Below are positions 47,187 through 55,145 of a DNA stretch of 64,000 nt, in pieces (the first letter of the stretch is position 1; each line of letters begins with the position of its first letter). The stretch lies in contig CANFCK010000019.1 in the NCBI GenBank assembly GCA_947445035.1, forward strand, positions 23,934 to 87,933, given 5' to 3'. A program made the translations under genes and the position numbers. This DNA comes from Deltaproteobacteria bacterium (GTDB taxonomy: Bacteria > Myxococcota_A > UBA796 > SXON01). Below the pieces are notes generated by a model. That model ran no database searches. It saw nothing but the letters and a program-made list of their open reading frames with translations, and had not been told where the DNA came from.

Positions 47187-47837
47187 TCAGGGCTCCACAA
47201 AAACCATGAACTGGGGGTGCCGCAGCCTGCCCGCTGGCACCCCGGCATCCCCAGCAAGCAGCCTGCGAACGGCCTCGCGGCGATCAGCCCCTGGCGCGAC
47301 CAGCACGATGGCTCGCGCCTTCGCGAACGCCGGGAGGGTCAGCGTGACCTGCCCCGGCGAGCCGTTCTGCCCCCCGATCACCGCGACATCCCCGTGCTCG
47401 CGGAGCGCCGGGCTCCCTGGGCGGAGCGCGCCGATGCCCCCGTCGGCGGCCAGCTCCAGCACCACGCAGTCGAGCACCCCGCGGCAAGGAGGCGCCGTCA
47501 GTGAGGCGCTGTAGCGCTGGGCCGCCCGCCCCCCGACCGGGTCGCCCACCGGGTCAACCGGAATTCCGTTGAAGTTCGCCGGCACGGCGAACTGCCCCCA
47601 CAACGACGGCCACACCCGCGCCGGGTGGGCCTCGGCCACGATCGCCTCGCTGACCTGCCAGATGGTAGCTCGGCTCCACGGCGCGGGGACGCCAGCCATC
47701 GCCTCCAGCGCGCCCATCACCGCCGGGCCGCCGTCCAGCGCAAGCTGGAAGGGACCGGTCGCCGCCCGCAGACGCCGCGCGACGTCCCCCGCCAGCGCGG
47801 TATTCAGGTCCGAAACGGTCACGACGCGGGCGAGCAC
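47187..47837 (-). CDS. 6-phosphogluconolactonase-like protein with degenerate active site
   Basis: 216 aa. The fold is that of Pgl/NagB: LALDGGPAVMGALEAMAG near the N-terminus, GVLDCVVLELAADGGIGALRPGSPAL in the middle and QVTLTLPAFAKARAIVLV, then the FMVFVEP end. The Pgl catalytic stretch G-x-G-x-D-G-H-T-A-S-L-F-P is reduced to ELAADGGIGALRP, so the catalytic His is missing. It starts at GTG 47837, eight bases after the upstream stop. Probably not an active lactonase. Confidence 0.6.
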   Translation of the reverse strand: MLARVVTVSDLNTALAGDVARRLRAATGPFQLALDGGPAVMGALEAMAGVPAPWSRATIWQVSEAIVAEAHPARVWPSLWGQFAVPANFNGIPVDPVGDPVGGRAAQRYSASLTAPPCRGVLDCVVLELAADGGIGALRPGSPALREHGDVAVIGGQNGSPGQVTLTLPAFAKARAIVLVAPGADRREAVRRLLAGDAGVPAGRLRHPQFMVFVEP

Positions 47838-47845
47838 GGCCGGGC

Positions 47846-48457
47846 TTATCCGCCCGGAGCCGTCCTGCCGCGCCGCCGCCCCAACCCCGCCACGACCAGC
47901 ACCCCCGGAAACAACGCCGCCGCCGTGCTTCCGGAAGCACAGCCGCACGGCGGCGGCTCCTCGCCGGTGTCGCCGGTGTCTTCGCCCGTATCCGGGGGTT
48001 CGCCGCCCGCGCCCACCGCGACGGTGACGCTCGGCGGAAAGTTCCACCAGTCGCCGACGTCGCGATCGTTGCCGTCGGAGGCGAGGCCAGCTCCGTAGAT
48101 CTTGTAGTCGCCGTCCGCGTCCGCGCTCCAGGTGAAGGCAAACGTATAGGCGCCCCCCACCATCGTGGCGGGCTCGCTGTGGGTGACCTCGTTCTTGCTG
48201 ATGCGAAGGTCGTCGCCGACCCCGAACGCGCCCCCCTGGGCGTCAATGTTGATGCCCGCGCCCACGCCCTCAGGCGCCTCCACAAGCACGGTAAGGTTCA
48301 CGACGTCGCCCGGCTCGACTTCCATCGGGTCGGCCGTCAGCGTGACGGTCGCCTGGCTCGACGCATTTCCGTGGCAGCTACAACCCGCCGAGGCGACGCC
48401 GGTCTTGCCGTTGGGGCTGGCGAGCGCGCCGGCGACGAGGAAGAGACAACCAACCAT
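47846..48457 (-). CDS. Choice-of-anchor V domain protein with MYXO-CTERM-like tail
   Basis: 203 aa with a signal (LFLVAGALA). The N-terminal half, NGKTGVASAGCSCHG and VTLTADPMEVEPGDVVNLTV, then the GAGLASDGNDRDVGDWW stretch, matches the choice-of-anchor V domain. An Asp/Thr/Glu/Pro linker leads into PPCGCASGST, a hydrophobic stretch and GRRRGR, the Cys/TM/Arg pattern of MYXO-CTERM sorting. The ATG at 48457 has GGAG upstream; it follows the MopE-type gene by 11 bases. Confidence 0.8.
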   Translation of the reverse strand: MVGCLFLVAGALASPNGKTGVASAGCSCHGNASSQATVTLTADPMEVEPGDVVNLTVLVEAPEGVGAGINIDAQGGAFGVGDDLRISKNEVTHSEPATMVGGAYTFAFTWSADADGDYKIYGAGLASDGNDRDVGDWWNFPPSVTVAVGAGGEPPDTGEDTGDTGEEPPPCGCASGSTAAALFPGVLVVAGLGRRRGRTAPGG

Positions 48458-48468
48458 GAGAACTCCAG

Positions 48469-51078
48469 CTACGAGCGGCGACGGCGGGACAAAGCGGCGA
48501 GGGCGAGGATCGTTCCCATCGTGGCCACTCCCGAGGTGGATGCGCACCCCGCACAGTCGGGCTTGGCGTCGTCGTCACCGGAATCGTCGTCGTGGCCGCC
48601 GGTATCGCCAGTGTCGGCGCCCCCGGTGTCGCAACCGGAGCTGATTTCGCGGTCGGTGTCGTCACAGTCCTCGGTGACCGGGAACCCGTCGCGATCCTGA
48701 TCGTAGTCGTCCCCGCCGTCGCAGTCGGTGTCGAGGCCGTCGTACCACTCGTCGTCCGCGTTGGGGTTGACGGTGGAGTCGGCGTCGTCACAGTCGTCGC
48801 CGCCGAAGGCCTCGCCTTCGTAGCCGTCATCGTCGCGATCGTGGTCGTTGCGCAGGTCGCAGTCGTTTTCGACGCCGTCGTCGGGGAGCTCGGGGGCGCC
48901 GGTGTAGGTTGTGGGGTCGGCGTCGTCGCAGTCGGTGCCGCCGTAGGCCTCGCTGTCAAAGCCATCCTGGTCAGCGTCGTAGTCCGAGCCGCCAGAGCAG
49001 TCCGTGTCGACGCCGTCGTAGACCACGTCGATCCCATCGGCGTTGATGAGCGGGTCGCTGTCGTTGCAGTCGGCGGGCGAGGGCCAGCCGTCGAGGTCCT
49101 GATCGGCGTCGTTGCCGTCGCAGTCGTCGTCGACGCCGTCGTACCAGACCTCCGTTGCGGCGGGGTTCACCGCGCCGACGGTGTCGTCGCAGTCGGCGGC
49201 GTCCGCGACGGATCCCGCCGGTTCGTCGCAAGCGATGCTGGCGTTGAGCGGGTCGCCGTAGCCGTCCCCGTCGGTGTCGGCGTACCAGAAGGTGGCGTCG
49301 GCGGCGTCGGGCTCGTCGGTCACGCCGTCGCAGTCGTCGTCGCTGCCGTTGCAGAGCTCGCTTCCCGCGGGGGAGATGGCGCCGTCGGTGTCGTCGCAGT
49401 CGTGGTCATCGGCGAGGTAGCCGGTGGGCGCGCTGCAGCTGGTCGCGGTGGCGAGGGCGTCGCCAAAGCCGTCGCCATCCGCGTCGGCGTACCACACCGA
49501 GGCGTCGGCGGCGGTGTCTTCGTCGGTGGTGCCGTTGCAGTCGTCGTCGGCGCCGTCGCAGGTTTCCGGCGCCCCGGGGAACGCGGTGGGATCGCTGTCG
49601 TCGCAGTCGGTGTCGTCGCTGACGGAGCCGCTGGGGGCCGTGCAGGAGACGCTGGTGCTGGAGAGGTCGCCGTAGCCGTCCCGGTCGGTGTCGGCGTACC
49701 AGCTTGCCGCGTCCACTGCCGAATCGGGGTCGACCACGCCGTCACAGTCGTCGTCCACGCCGTTGCAGGACTCGGGGGCGCCTGGGTACACGGCGGCGTC
49801 GCCGTCGTCACACTCCGCACACGCGGCGAAGGTGTCGCTGTCGCGGTCTTCGTAGGCCAGGGAGCCGTCACAGTTGAAGTCGCTTTCGTCGGTGCAGGCT
49901 TCGGCGGCGGCGGGATTGAAGGCGGCGTCCGCGTCGTTGCAGTCGCCGGCGAGGCTGGCGTAGCCGGCGGGCAGCGTGCAATCGGCGACGGTGCTGGTGG
50001 AGAGTCCGTAGCCGTCGCTGTCGCCGTCCAGGAACCAGGTCGTGGCGTCGCTGGAGGACTCGTCCGTGGCGCCGTCGCAGTCCTGGTCCACGCCGTCGCA
50101 GGTCTCGATGGCGCCGGGGTTGACGCCGGGGAGCGCGTCGTCGCAGTCTTCGTCGCTGGTGCCGGTGCCGCTCGGCTGGTTGCAGGCCAGGGTGGTGGTG
50201 GCGCCCGCGTAGCCGTCGCCATCTACGTCGACGTACCAGATGAGGGCGTCGGCGCTGGTGGAGGGGTCGATGTCGGTGTCGCAGTCGTTGTCGACGAGGT
50301 CGCAGACCTCGGTGGCACCCGGGTGCACGGCGCCATCGCCGTCGTTGCAGTCGGTGTCGTCGGCGGAGGTGCCGGTGGGCGGGTCGCAGGCGACGGTGAA
50401 ACTGGAGGACAGCCCGTAGCCATCGGCGTCGGCGTCGGCGTACCAGGTCTCGGCGTCGATGGCGCTGGCTTCGTCGGTGTCGCCGTCGCAGTCGTTGTCG
50501 ATGCTGTCGCACTCTTCGTCGGCGCCTGGGTTGATGTCGCCGTCGGCATCGTCGCAGTCGGTGCCGGTGCCGTCTTCGCACTCGTCGTAGCCGTCGCCGT
50601 CGAGGTCCTCGCACCCGTCGTCCACGGTGATGGTGATGCTGGTGGCGCGGTTCCAGGCGTCGCCGACGTCGTTGCCGTTGTTGTTGGCCGCGAGGCCGGC
50701 GCCGCGCACGGTGAAGGTCGATTCGGAGCTTGGCGCGGTCCACGTAAAGTCGTAGGTGATGCTGCCCGACGACATCGCCGAAGCCGCCGAGTGCGTGACC
50801 TCTCCCGACGCCACTCGGGTGTTGGTGCCAGCGGCAAGCGTGCCTCCGGTCGCAGAGACATCGAGCCCGCCGTAGGTACGGAGCCCGGAGCTGCTGGTGA
50901 CGATCAGGGTCAGACTCACCACGTCGCCCGGGGCCACGGTGGTGGCGCTGGCCGCCAGCGTAGAGCTGGTCGTGCTGCTGCTGGACGCACTATGGCAGGT
51001 GCAGCCGGTGGTGGAGCTGCCGGTGCGGCCGGCGCTGTTGGCGAGCGCCGGGGTCAAAAGCGCCAGGAACAGGAGCAT
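48469..51078 (-). CDS. MopE-type repeat surface protein with MYXO-CTERM-like tail
   Basis: 869 aa with a signal peptide. The first 150 residues are a choice-of-anchor V domain (GRTGSSTTGCTCHS), like the downstream gene. About residues 155-800 hold eleven Cys/Asp repeats of the form C-[DN]-[GSL]-x-D-x-D-C-[DN]-G-x-x-D with DCDD and DxDGDGYG between, typical of MopE/metal-binding surface proteins (calcium or copper). The C-terminus has DCAGCASTSG, a hydrophobic helix and RRRRS. It is likely exported and anchored through the MYXO-CTERM route. Confidence 0.88.
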   Translation of the reverse strand: MLLFLALLTPALANSAGRTGSSTTGCTCHSASSSSTTSSTLAASATTVAPGDVVSLTLIVTSSSGLRTYGGLDVSATGGTLAAGTNTRVASGEVTHSAASAMSSGSITYDFTWTAPSSESTFTVRGAGLAANNNGNDVGDAWNRATSITITVDDGCEDLDGDGYDECEDGTGTDCDDADGDINPGADEECDSIDNDCDGDTDEASAIDAETWYADADADGYGLSSSFTVACDPPTGTSADDTDCNDGDGAVHPGATEVCDLVDNDCDTDIDPSTSADALIWYVDVDGDGYAGATTTLACNQPSGTGTSDEDCDDALPGVNPGAIETCDGVDQDCDGATDESSSDATTWFLDGDSDGYGLSTSTVADCTLPAGYASLAGDCNDADAAFNPAAAEACTDESDFNCDGSLAYEDRDSDTFAACAECDDGDAAVYPGAPESCNGVDDDCDGVVDPDSAVDAASWYADTDRDGYGDLSSTSVSCTAPSGSVSDDTDCDDSDPTAFPGAPETCDGADDDCNGTTDEDTAADASVWYADADGDGFGDALATATSCSAPTGYLADDHDCDDTDGAISPAGSELCNGSDDDCDGVTDEPDAADATFWYADTDGDGYGDPLNASIACDEPAGSVADAADCDDTVGAVNPAATEVWYDGVDDDCDGNDADQDLDGWPSPADCNDSDPLINADGIDVVYDGVDTDCSGGSDYDADQDGFDSEAYGGTDCDDADPTTYTGAPELPDDGVENDCDLRNDHDRDDDGYEGEAFGGDDCDDADSTVNPNADDEWYDGLDTDCDGGDDYDQDRDGFPVTEDCDDTDREISSGCDTGGADTGDTGGHDDDSGDDDAKPDCAGCASTSGVATMGTILALAALSRRRRS

Positions 51079-51123
51079 GGCGCCACTATGCCCGGGCGTA
51101 GGGGGGCCCGCAAGGCGGTTGGC

Positions 51124-53415
51124 CTACAACCACGCTCGCACCCCCGCATAAAGCCCGCGCAGCGCCGGGTGGTACCAGGTGTCGCTGGTGTAGAGCGCAT
51201 AGAAGAGCCGCGGCACCACCACCGCCACCGCTGTGACGCAGGCGCCACCGAGCAGGAAGCGGTCCCGGGGCGAGAAAAGCAGCGGTCGGCGCACCGCGCG
51301 GGGGGCCGCGGCGTCAAAGCCGCGCGCGTCGAGCGACTCCGCCAGCGCCCGTGCCCGCCGGAGCGTCCGCGCCAAGAGCGGCGCCAGGAGCGCGGCCTCC
51401 AACCGCACCCACGCCCACGGCAGGCGCTGCCACGCCGGACGCCCGCGGCGGGCGCGGGCATCCCGCACCGCTACCCACTCGGCCGCCACGTCGGGGACAA
51501 AGCGCAGGGCGGTGACGACGAGGAACGACAGGCCGAACGACACCCGCAGCGCGCGCATCGCGGAGAAAAGCCGCTCCGCCGGGGTGGAGGCCGCGAGGGC
51601 GAAGCCAGCGAGGGTCATCGCCGAGAAGCGCAGCGACTGCACGAGGCCGTGCTGCACGCCCTCCCGGTAGACGGTGAGAGGGCCGAGGCTGACGATCGCC
51701 ACGCGGGGCTGCTCGGCGTAGAACAGACCTTGCGCGAGCACCGTGCTCCAGGTGAGCGCCACCAACGCGCCGAGCGCGGCTCCCACCAGTCGTCGACTCG
51801 GGCCGAAGGCGACGAAGACCGCGGCTACCGCGGCGAGGAGGATGAGCAGCGGGCGGGCGCTGTCGAGGGCGACGGCGAGCACCCCGACCAGGGCGACCAG
51901 CGCGAGGCGGGAGCGGGGATCGAGCGCGGCGCGCGTGGTCGTCGCCACGGCCGGCATCGCAACCGCCGCCCCCGCCGCCGCCGAGCTCCCGGCCCCGATC
52001 AACGACCACTCCGACAGCACGGCGTCGGGCTCCCCATCTAGCCGCACCCGGCCCCCTTCCAGCACCACCACCCGGGTCGCGTGACGCCGCGCCAGGGCAA
52101 GGTCGTGCGTCGCAAACAAGAGCACGCCATCGCCCAGGGTGAGCGCCGTCGCCTGCATCATCCGCTCGACCTGGTCGGGGTCCTGGCCGGCGGTGGGCTC
52201 GTCCAAAAGCAGGATGGCGGGCTCCGCTGCGAGCGCGGCGGCGACGGCCACGCGGAGGCGTTGCCCGCGGGAGAGGGCCTGCGGCGGGCGGTCCAGAAGC
52301 TCGGTGAGCGAGAACGCGGCGGCGATGGCGGCGACGCGCGCTTCGATGTCGCCGAAGCGTCGTTCCTCCGGGGCGTGGGCCAGCTCCTCGCGGACGGTCG
52401 GGCAGAAAAGGCCGAGGTCGGGGTTGGGCGGGACCGAGACCAGGCGACCGCGCGCGACGCCCGCCCCCGCCCCCGCCGCTGCCATCGCGGTGAGCAGGGT
52501 GGACTTGCCGGCGCCGTTGGCGCCGACCAGGGCGATGCGCTCGCCCGCGCCGGCGTGGAGGCTCACGTCGTGGATGCCGTCGCCGGAGGCGAAGCGGTGC
52601 GTCAGGGCCCGGGCGTCCAGGAGTGTGCGCCCGGGGCTGACCACGGTGGCGGGCGGCCGTTCCTGCGGCGGCGCCAGCCAACGCGGCACCGAGAGCCCCA
52701 GCCGCTGCAAGAGCCCAACCGGCACCTCGGCCGGAGGCGCATCGCACACCAGGCGCCCTGCATCCATGACCCAGACGCGGTCGGCGGCGAGCCAAAGCGG
52801 CTCCAGCCGGTGCTCCACGATCACGACGGTCTTGCCCCCGTCGGCCAGGGCGCGGAGGCGCTCCACCAGCTCGGCGGCGCTCTGGGGGTCGAGGTGGGCG
52901 AGGGGCTCGTCGAGGAGGAGAACGTGCGCGCCGGCGGCGAGCGACGCGGCGATCGACAGCCGCTGCCGCTGCCCCGATGACAGCGCTTCCACCGCACGAT
53001 CAGCGCCACCGGGCAATCCCAGTGTCGCGAGCAGCCGCCCCACACTTTCGTCGATCGCCTGGGCATCGAAGCCCGCCGACTCCGCGGCGAAGGCGATCTC
53101 GTCGCCCACGGTGGCGGCCACGCGCTGGTCGTCGGGGTCCTGGCCCACCAAGGCGATGCACCGGACCCGCGCCGCGGGCGCGAGTCCGGCGGGATCCTCG
53201 CCCGCCAACCCTACCGTTCCGGCAAAGCGGCCCCGTCCATGTCGTTGCAAAAGCCCGGCGCACAGCCGCAAAAGCGTCGACTTCCCGCAGCCGGTCGGCC
53301 CCGCCACCAAAACCAGCTGTCCCCGAAGCACGGTCGCAGACACGCCGGAGACCGCGTCACGCTCGCCGGTGGGATGGCGGTACCCGACGCCGTCGAGGGT
53401 CAGCGCGGGGGGCAT
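51124..53415 (-). CDS. ECF transporter: two ATPase domains fused to EcfT
   Basis: 763 aa. Residues 1-240 and about 270-490 are two ABC ATPases (Walker A GPTGCGKSTLL and GANGAGKSTLL; signatures LSSGQRQRLS and LSRGQRLRVA; Walker B LLLDEPLAHLD and LLLDEPTAGQD). Residues 502-763 are the membrane coupling protein EcfT with its Ala-Arg-Gly coupling motif LDARGFD. All energising parts of an ECF importer are thus in a single chain, like YkoD plus YkoC joined. It ends the riboswitch operon and is coupled by TGATG to the S-like gene. Confidence 0.92.
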   Translation of the reverse strand: MPPALTLDGVGYRHPTGERDAVSGVSATVLRGQLVLVAGPTGCGKSTLLRLCAGLLQRHGRGRFAGTVGLAGEDPAGLAPAARVRCIALVGQDPDDQRVAATVGDEIAFAAESAGFDAQAIDESVGRLLATLGLPGGADRAVEALSSGQRQRLSIAASLAAGAHVLLLDEPLAHLDPQSAAELVERLRALADGGKTVVIVEHRLEPLWLAADRVWVMDAGRLVCDAPPAEVPVGLLQRLGLSVPRWLAPPQERPPATVVSPGRTLLDARALTHRFASGDGIHDVSLHAGAGERIALVGANGAGKSTLLTAMAAAGAGAGVARGRLVSVPPNPDLGLFCPTVREELAHAPEERRFGDIEARVAAIAAAFSLTELLDRPPQALSRGQRLRVAVAAALAAEPAILLLDEPTAGQDPDQVERMMQATALTLGDGVLLFATHDLALARRHATRVVVLEGGRVRLDGEPDAVLSEWSLIGAGSSAAAGAAVAMPAVATTTRAALDPRSRLALVALVGVLAVALDSARPLLILLAAVAAVFVAFGPSRRLVGAALGALVALTWSTVLAQGLFYAEQPRVAIVSLGPLTVYREGVQHGLVQSLRFSAMTLAGFALAASTPAERLFSAMRALRVSFGLSFLVVTALRFVPDVAAEWVAVRDARARRGRPAWQRLPWAWVRLEAALLAPLLARTLRRARALAESLDARGFDAAAPRAVRRPLLFSPRDRFLLGGACVTAVAVVVPRLFYALYTSDTWYHPALRGLYAGVRAWL

Positions 53416-55145
53416 CAGTCCTCTACTCGGCGAAGCTGGGTCGCGACGCGGTCGGCGACGCCGGCCGCGGCCAGGACGTACAAGAAGCCGGGGCCTGTCA
53501 GCACCATCACCACGTACCAGGGCGCGTAGTAGAGGCGGTACAGCGCGCTGTGCAGCACCAGCGCCGTCGCTGTTGACAGGACCGACGCCACCGCCAGCCC
53601 CCCGCCCAAACGAACCAGCCGGCCCACACGAGCCCCGTCGCGCCACGTCGCGCCGCGCGTGAGCCCGAACGCCCAGAGCGAGCTTTCCAGGACGGCGATG
53701 CGGCACCCCACGAAAAGCAGGTCTTGGGGGCTGAGCGTCCCGGTCGCCACCCCGCGCAAAAGCCAGGCGACGAGGATCGACAGGGTGGCGACTCCGGGGC
53801 GGGGCAAAAGGTAGATCAGCGTGCCGAGGAGCGTGGCGTGGAGGGCATCGTCAAAGAGCCCGGTCACCAGCGTGGCGAACGGACCGACCGCGGCGGCCAC
53901 CCCCAGCCCGACCAGCTGGGCCACCGCACCCGCCACGAACGACAGCGCCGAGAAGAGGGCTACGGTGACGAGGGCGGCGGTGTCGAGCTCGCGGAGCCAA
54001 CGTCGAAGCCCAGTCGCGACCCACAACCCGCCGGCCGCCGCGATCGCCAACGTCGCGACCAGCCCGCCAACCAGAAGCGAGCTGGTCCGCGAAACGTACA
54101 GCGGCGCCAAATCGACCAGCAGCGGCTCGCCGAGACCGAGCGGCAGCACCTCTACCACGCGCCTCCACGGACCCTGGCCGACGGCGTCGTCATCGACAAA
54201 GAGCGGCAGCGACGCGCTCGCCGTCCGCCCAGGCGGGACGCGGAGCAGCACGCTGATGTTGCCCGTGCCGTCGTCGGCGTCGCGCATCCGGGGGCGGAAG
54301 GCGGGTTCGGCGCTGCCATCGGCGCCCATCACGCGCAGGCGGACGACCACGTCGAGTGGGCTGTCGCCGTCGTTCTGGAGGTCCACCGCGGTCCACGCCC
54401 AGGGCGCGTAGGGGTCGCGTGCGCGGACACCGAGGGCGGTGGTTTCGAGGACGCGCCGCCACCACGCCGACGGCAGCGTCACCCGCCCCGAAGGCCGCAC
54501 CTCGTCGTCTTGGCCGTCGGGGAGCGTCGGGAATCGGGTCGCGAGGATTGTGAGCTCGTGGCGTGCGGTGGCCAGAGAGAGCGCGCTTACGTCGATCGTC
54601 GCTGCCAAGGGGTGCTGTCCCGCTCGCGAAAGCGTGAGCGCCGCGTCGCGAGCGATGGGAAAGGTCAATAGGCGCGATTCCCCCGCGCCCACCGCCGCGA
54701 GCGGGGCGTCGTCCAGCGTGACGATCACCGCTTCCGTGCGGGGCGCCCGCACGCGGAGCGCCGCCTGCGCCGTGGCCCCCTCCAAAAGCGTCAGCGGGAT
54801 GACGGCGCCCGCCGTCACCCGGAACGGCGCCCCTCCCAACGGCACGGCCAGCGTTGCATCGAGCGCGTCGGCGTCGCCCAGGTCGAGCCGCGCCTGGGCC
54901 ACATCCCCGCCCTCCGTCACGGTCACGACCACCTCCCCCCGTACGCCGGGCGGCAACGCGAGGGTGGCCGATCGGGCCGACACCGCCGCACTCCCCCGCA
55001 CCACCGGCAGCCCCGCGGCGTCCTGGACCTCGACCGCAAAGCCGGCCCGGCTTGCCTGCACGAGCACGGTGCCGCCGGCGTCGATGGCGGTGACGGTCAG
55101 CGGGTCGGCGGCGCACGCCAGCCACAAGAGCGCGGCGACGCTCAC
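53415..55145 (-). CDS. ECF S component-like membrane domain with lipoprotein ectodomain
   Basis: 576 aa from GTG 55145 (GTGA overlap upstream). The signal MSVAALLWLAC ends in a lipobox (Cys11). Residues 12-354 are a beta-rich ectodomain with Ig-like blocks; a helix at about 357-379 leads to a five- to six-helix domain (388-576: TAALVTVALFSALSFVAGAV, then LLPRPGVATLSILVAWLL) that resembles YkoE-like S components (PF09819). S components bind the substrate for ECF importers, here probably a corrinoid or cobalt, by context. A lipoprotein ectodomain on an S component is unusual. Confidence 0.72.
   Translation of the reverse strand: MSVAALLWLACAADPLTVTAIDAGGTVLVQASRAGFAVEVQDAAGLPVVRGSAAVSARSATLALPPGVRGEVVVTVTEGGDVAQARLDLGDADALDATLAVPLGGAPFRVTAGAVIPLTLLEGATAQAALRVRAPRTEAVIVTLDDAPLAAVGAGESRLLTFPIARDAALTLSRAGQHPLAATIDVSALSLATARHELTILATRFPTLPDGQDDEVRPSGRVTLPSAWWRRVLETTALGVRARDPYAPWAWTAVDLQNDGDSPLDVVVRLRVMGADGSAEPAFRPRMRDADDGTGNISVLLRVPPGRTASASLPLFVDDDAVGQGPWRRVVEVLPLGLGEPLLVDLAPLYVSRTSSLLVGGLVATLAIAAAGGLWVATGLRRWLRELDTAALVTVALFSALSFVAGAVAQLVGLGVAAAVGPFATLVTGLFDDALHATLLGTLIYLLPRPGVATLSILVAWLLRGVATGTLSPQDLLFVGCRIAVLESSLWAFGLTRGATWRDGARVGRLVRLGGGLAVASVLSTATALVLHSALYRLYYAPWYVVMVLTGPGFLYVLAAAGVADRVATQLRRVED

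Noticed and set aside
48592..52041. Long open frame of 1149 codons on the plus strand opposite the MopE-type gene
   Set aside because: Val/Gly/Ala-rich mirror of Asp/Cys repeat codons on the minus strand; no known motif and it crosses a gene boundary.
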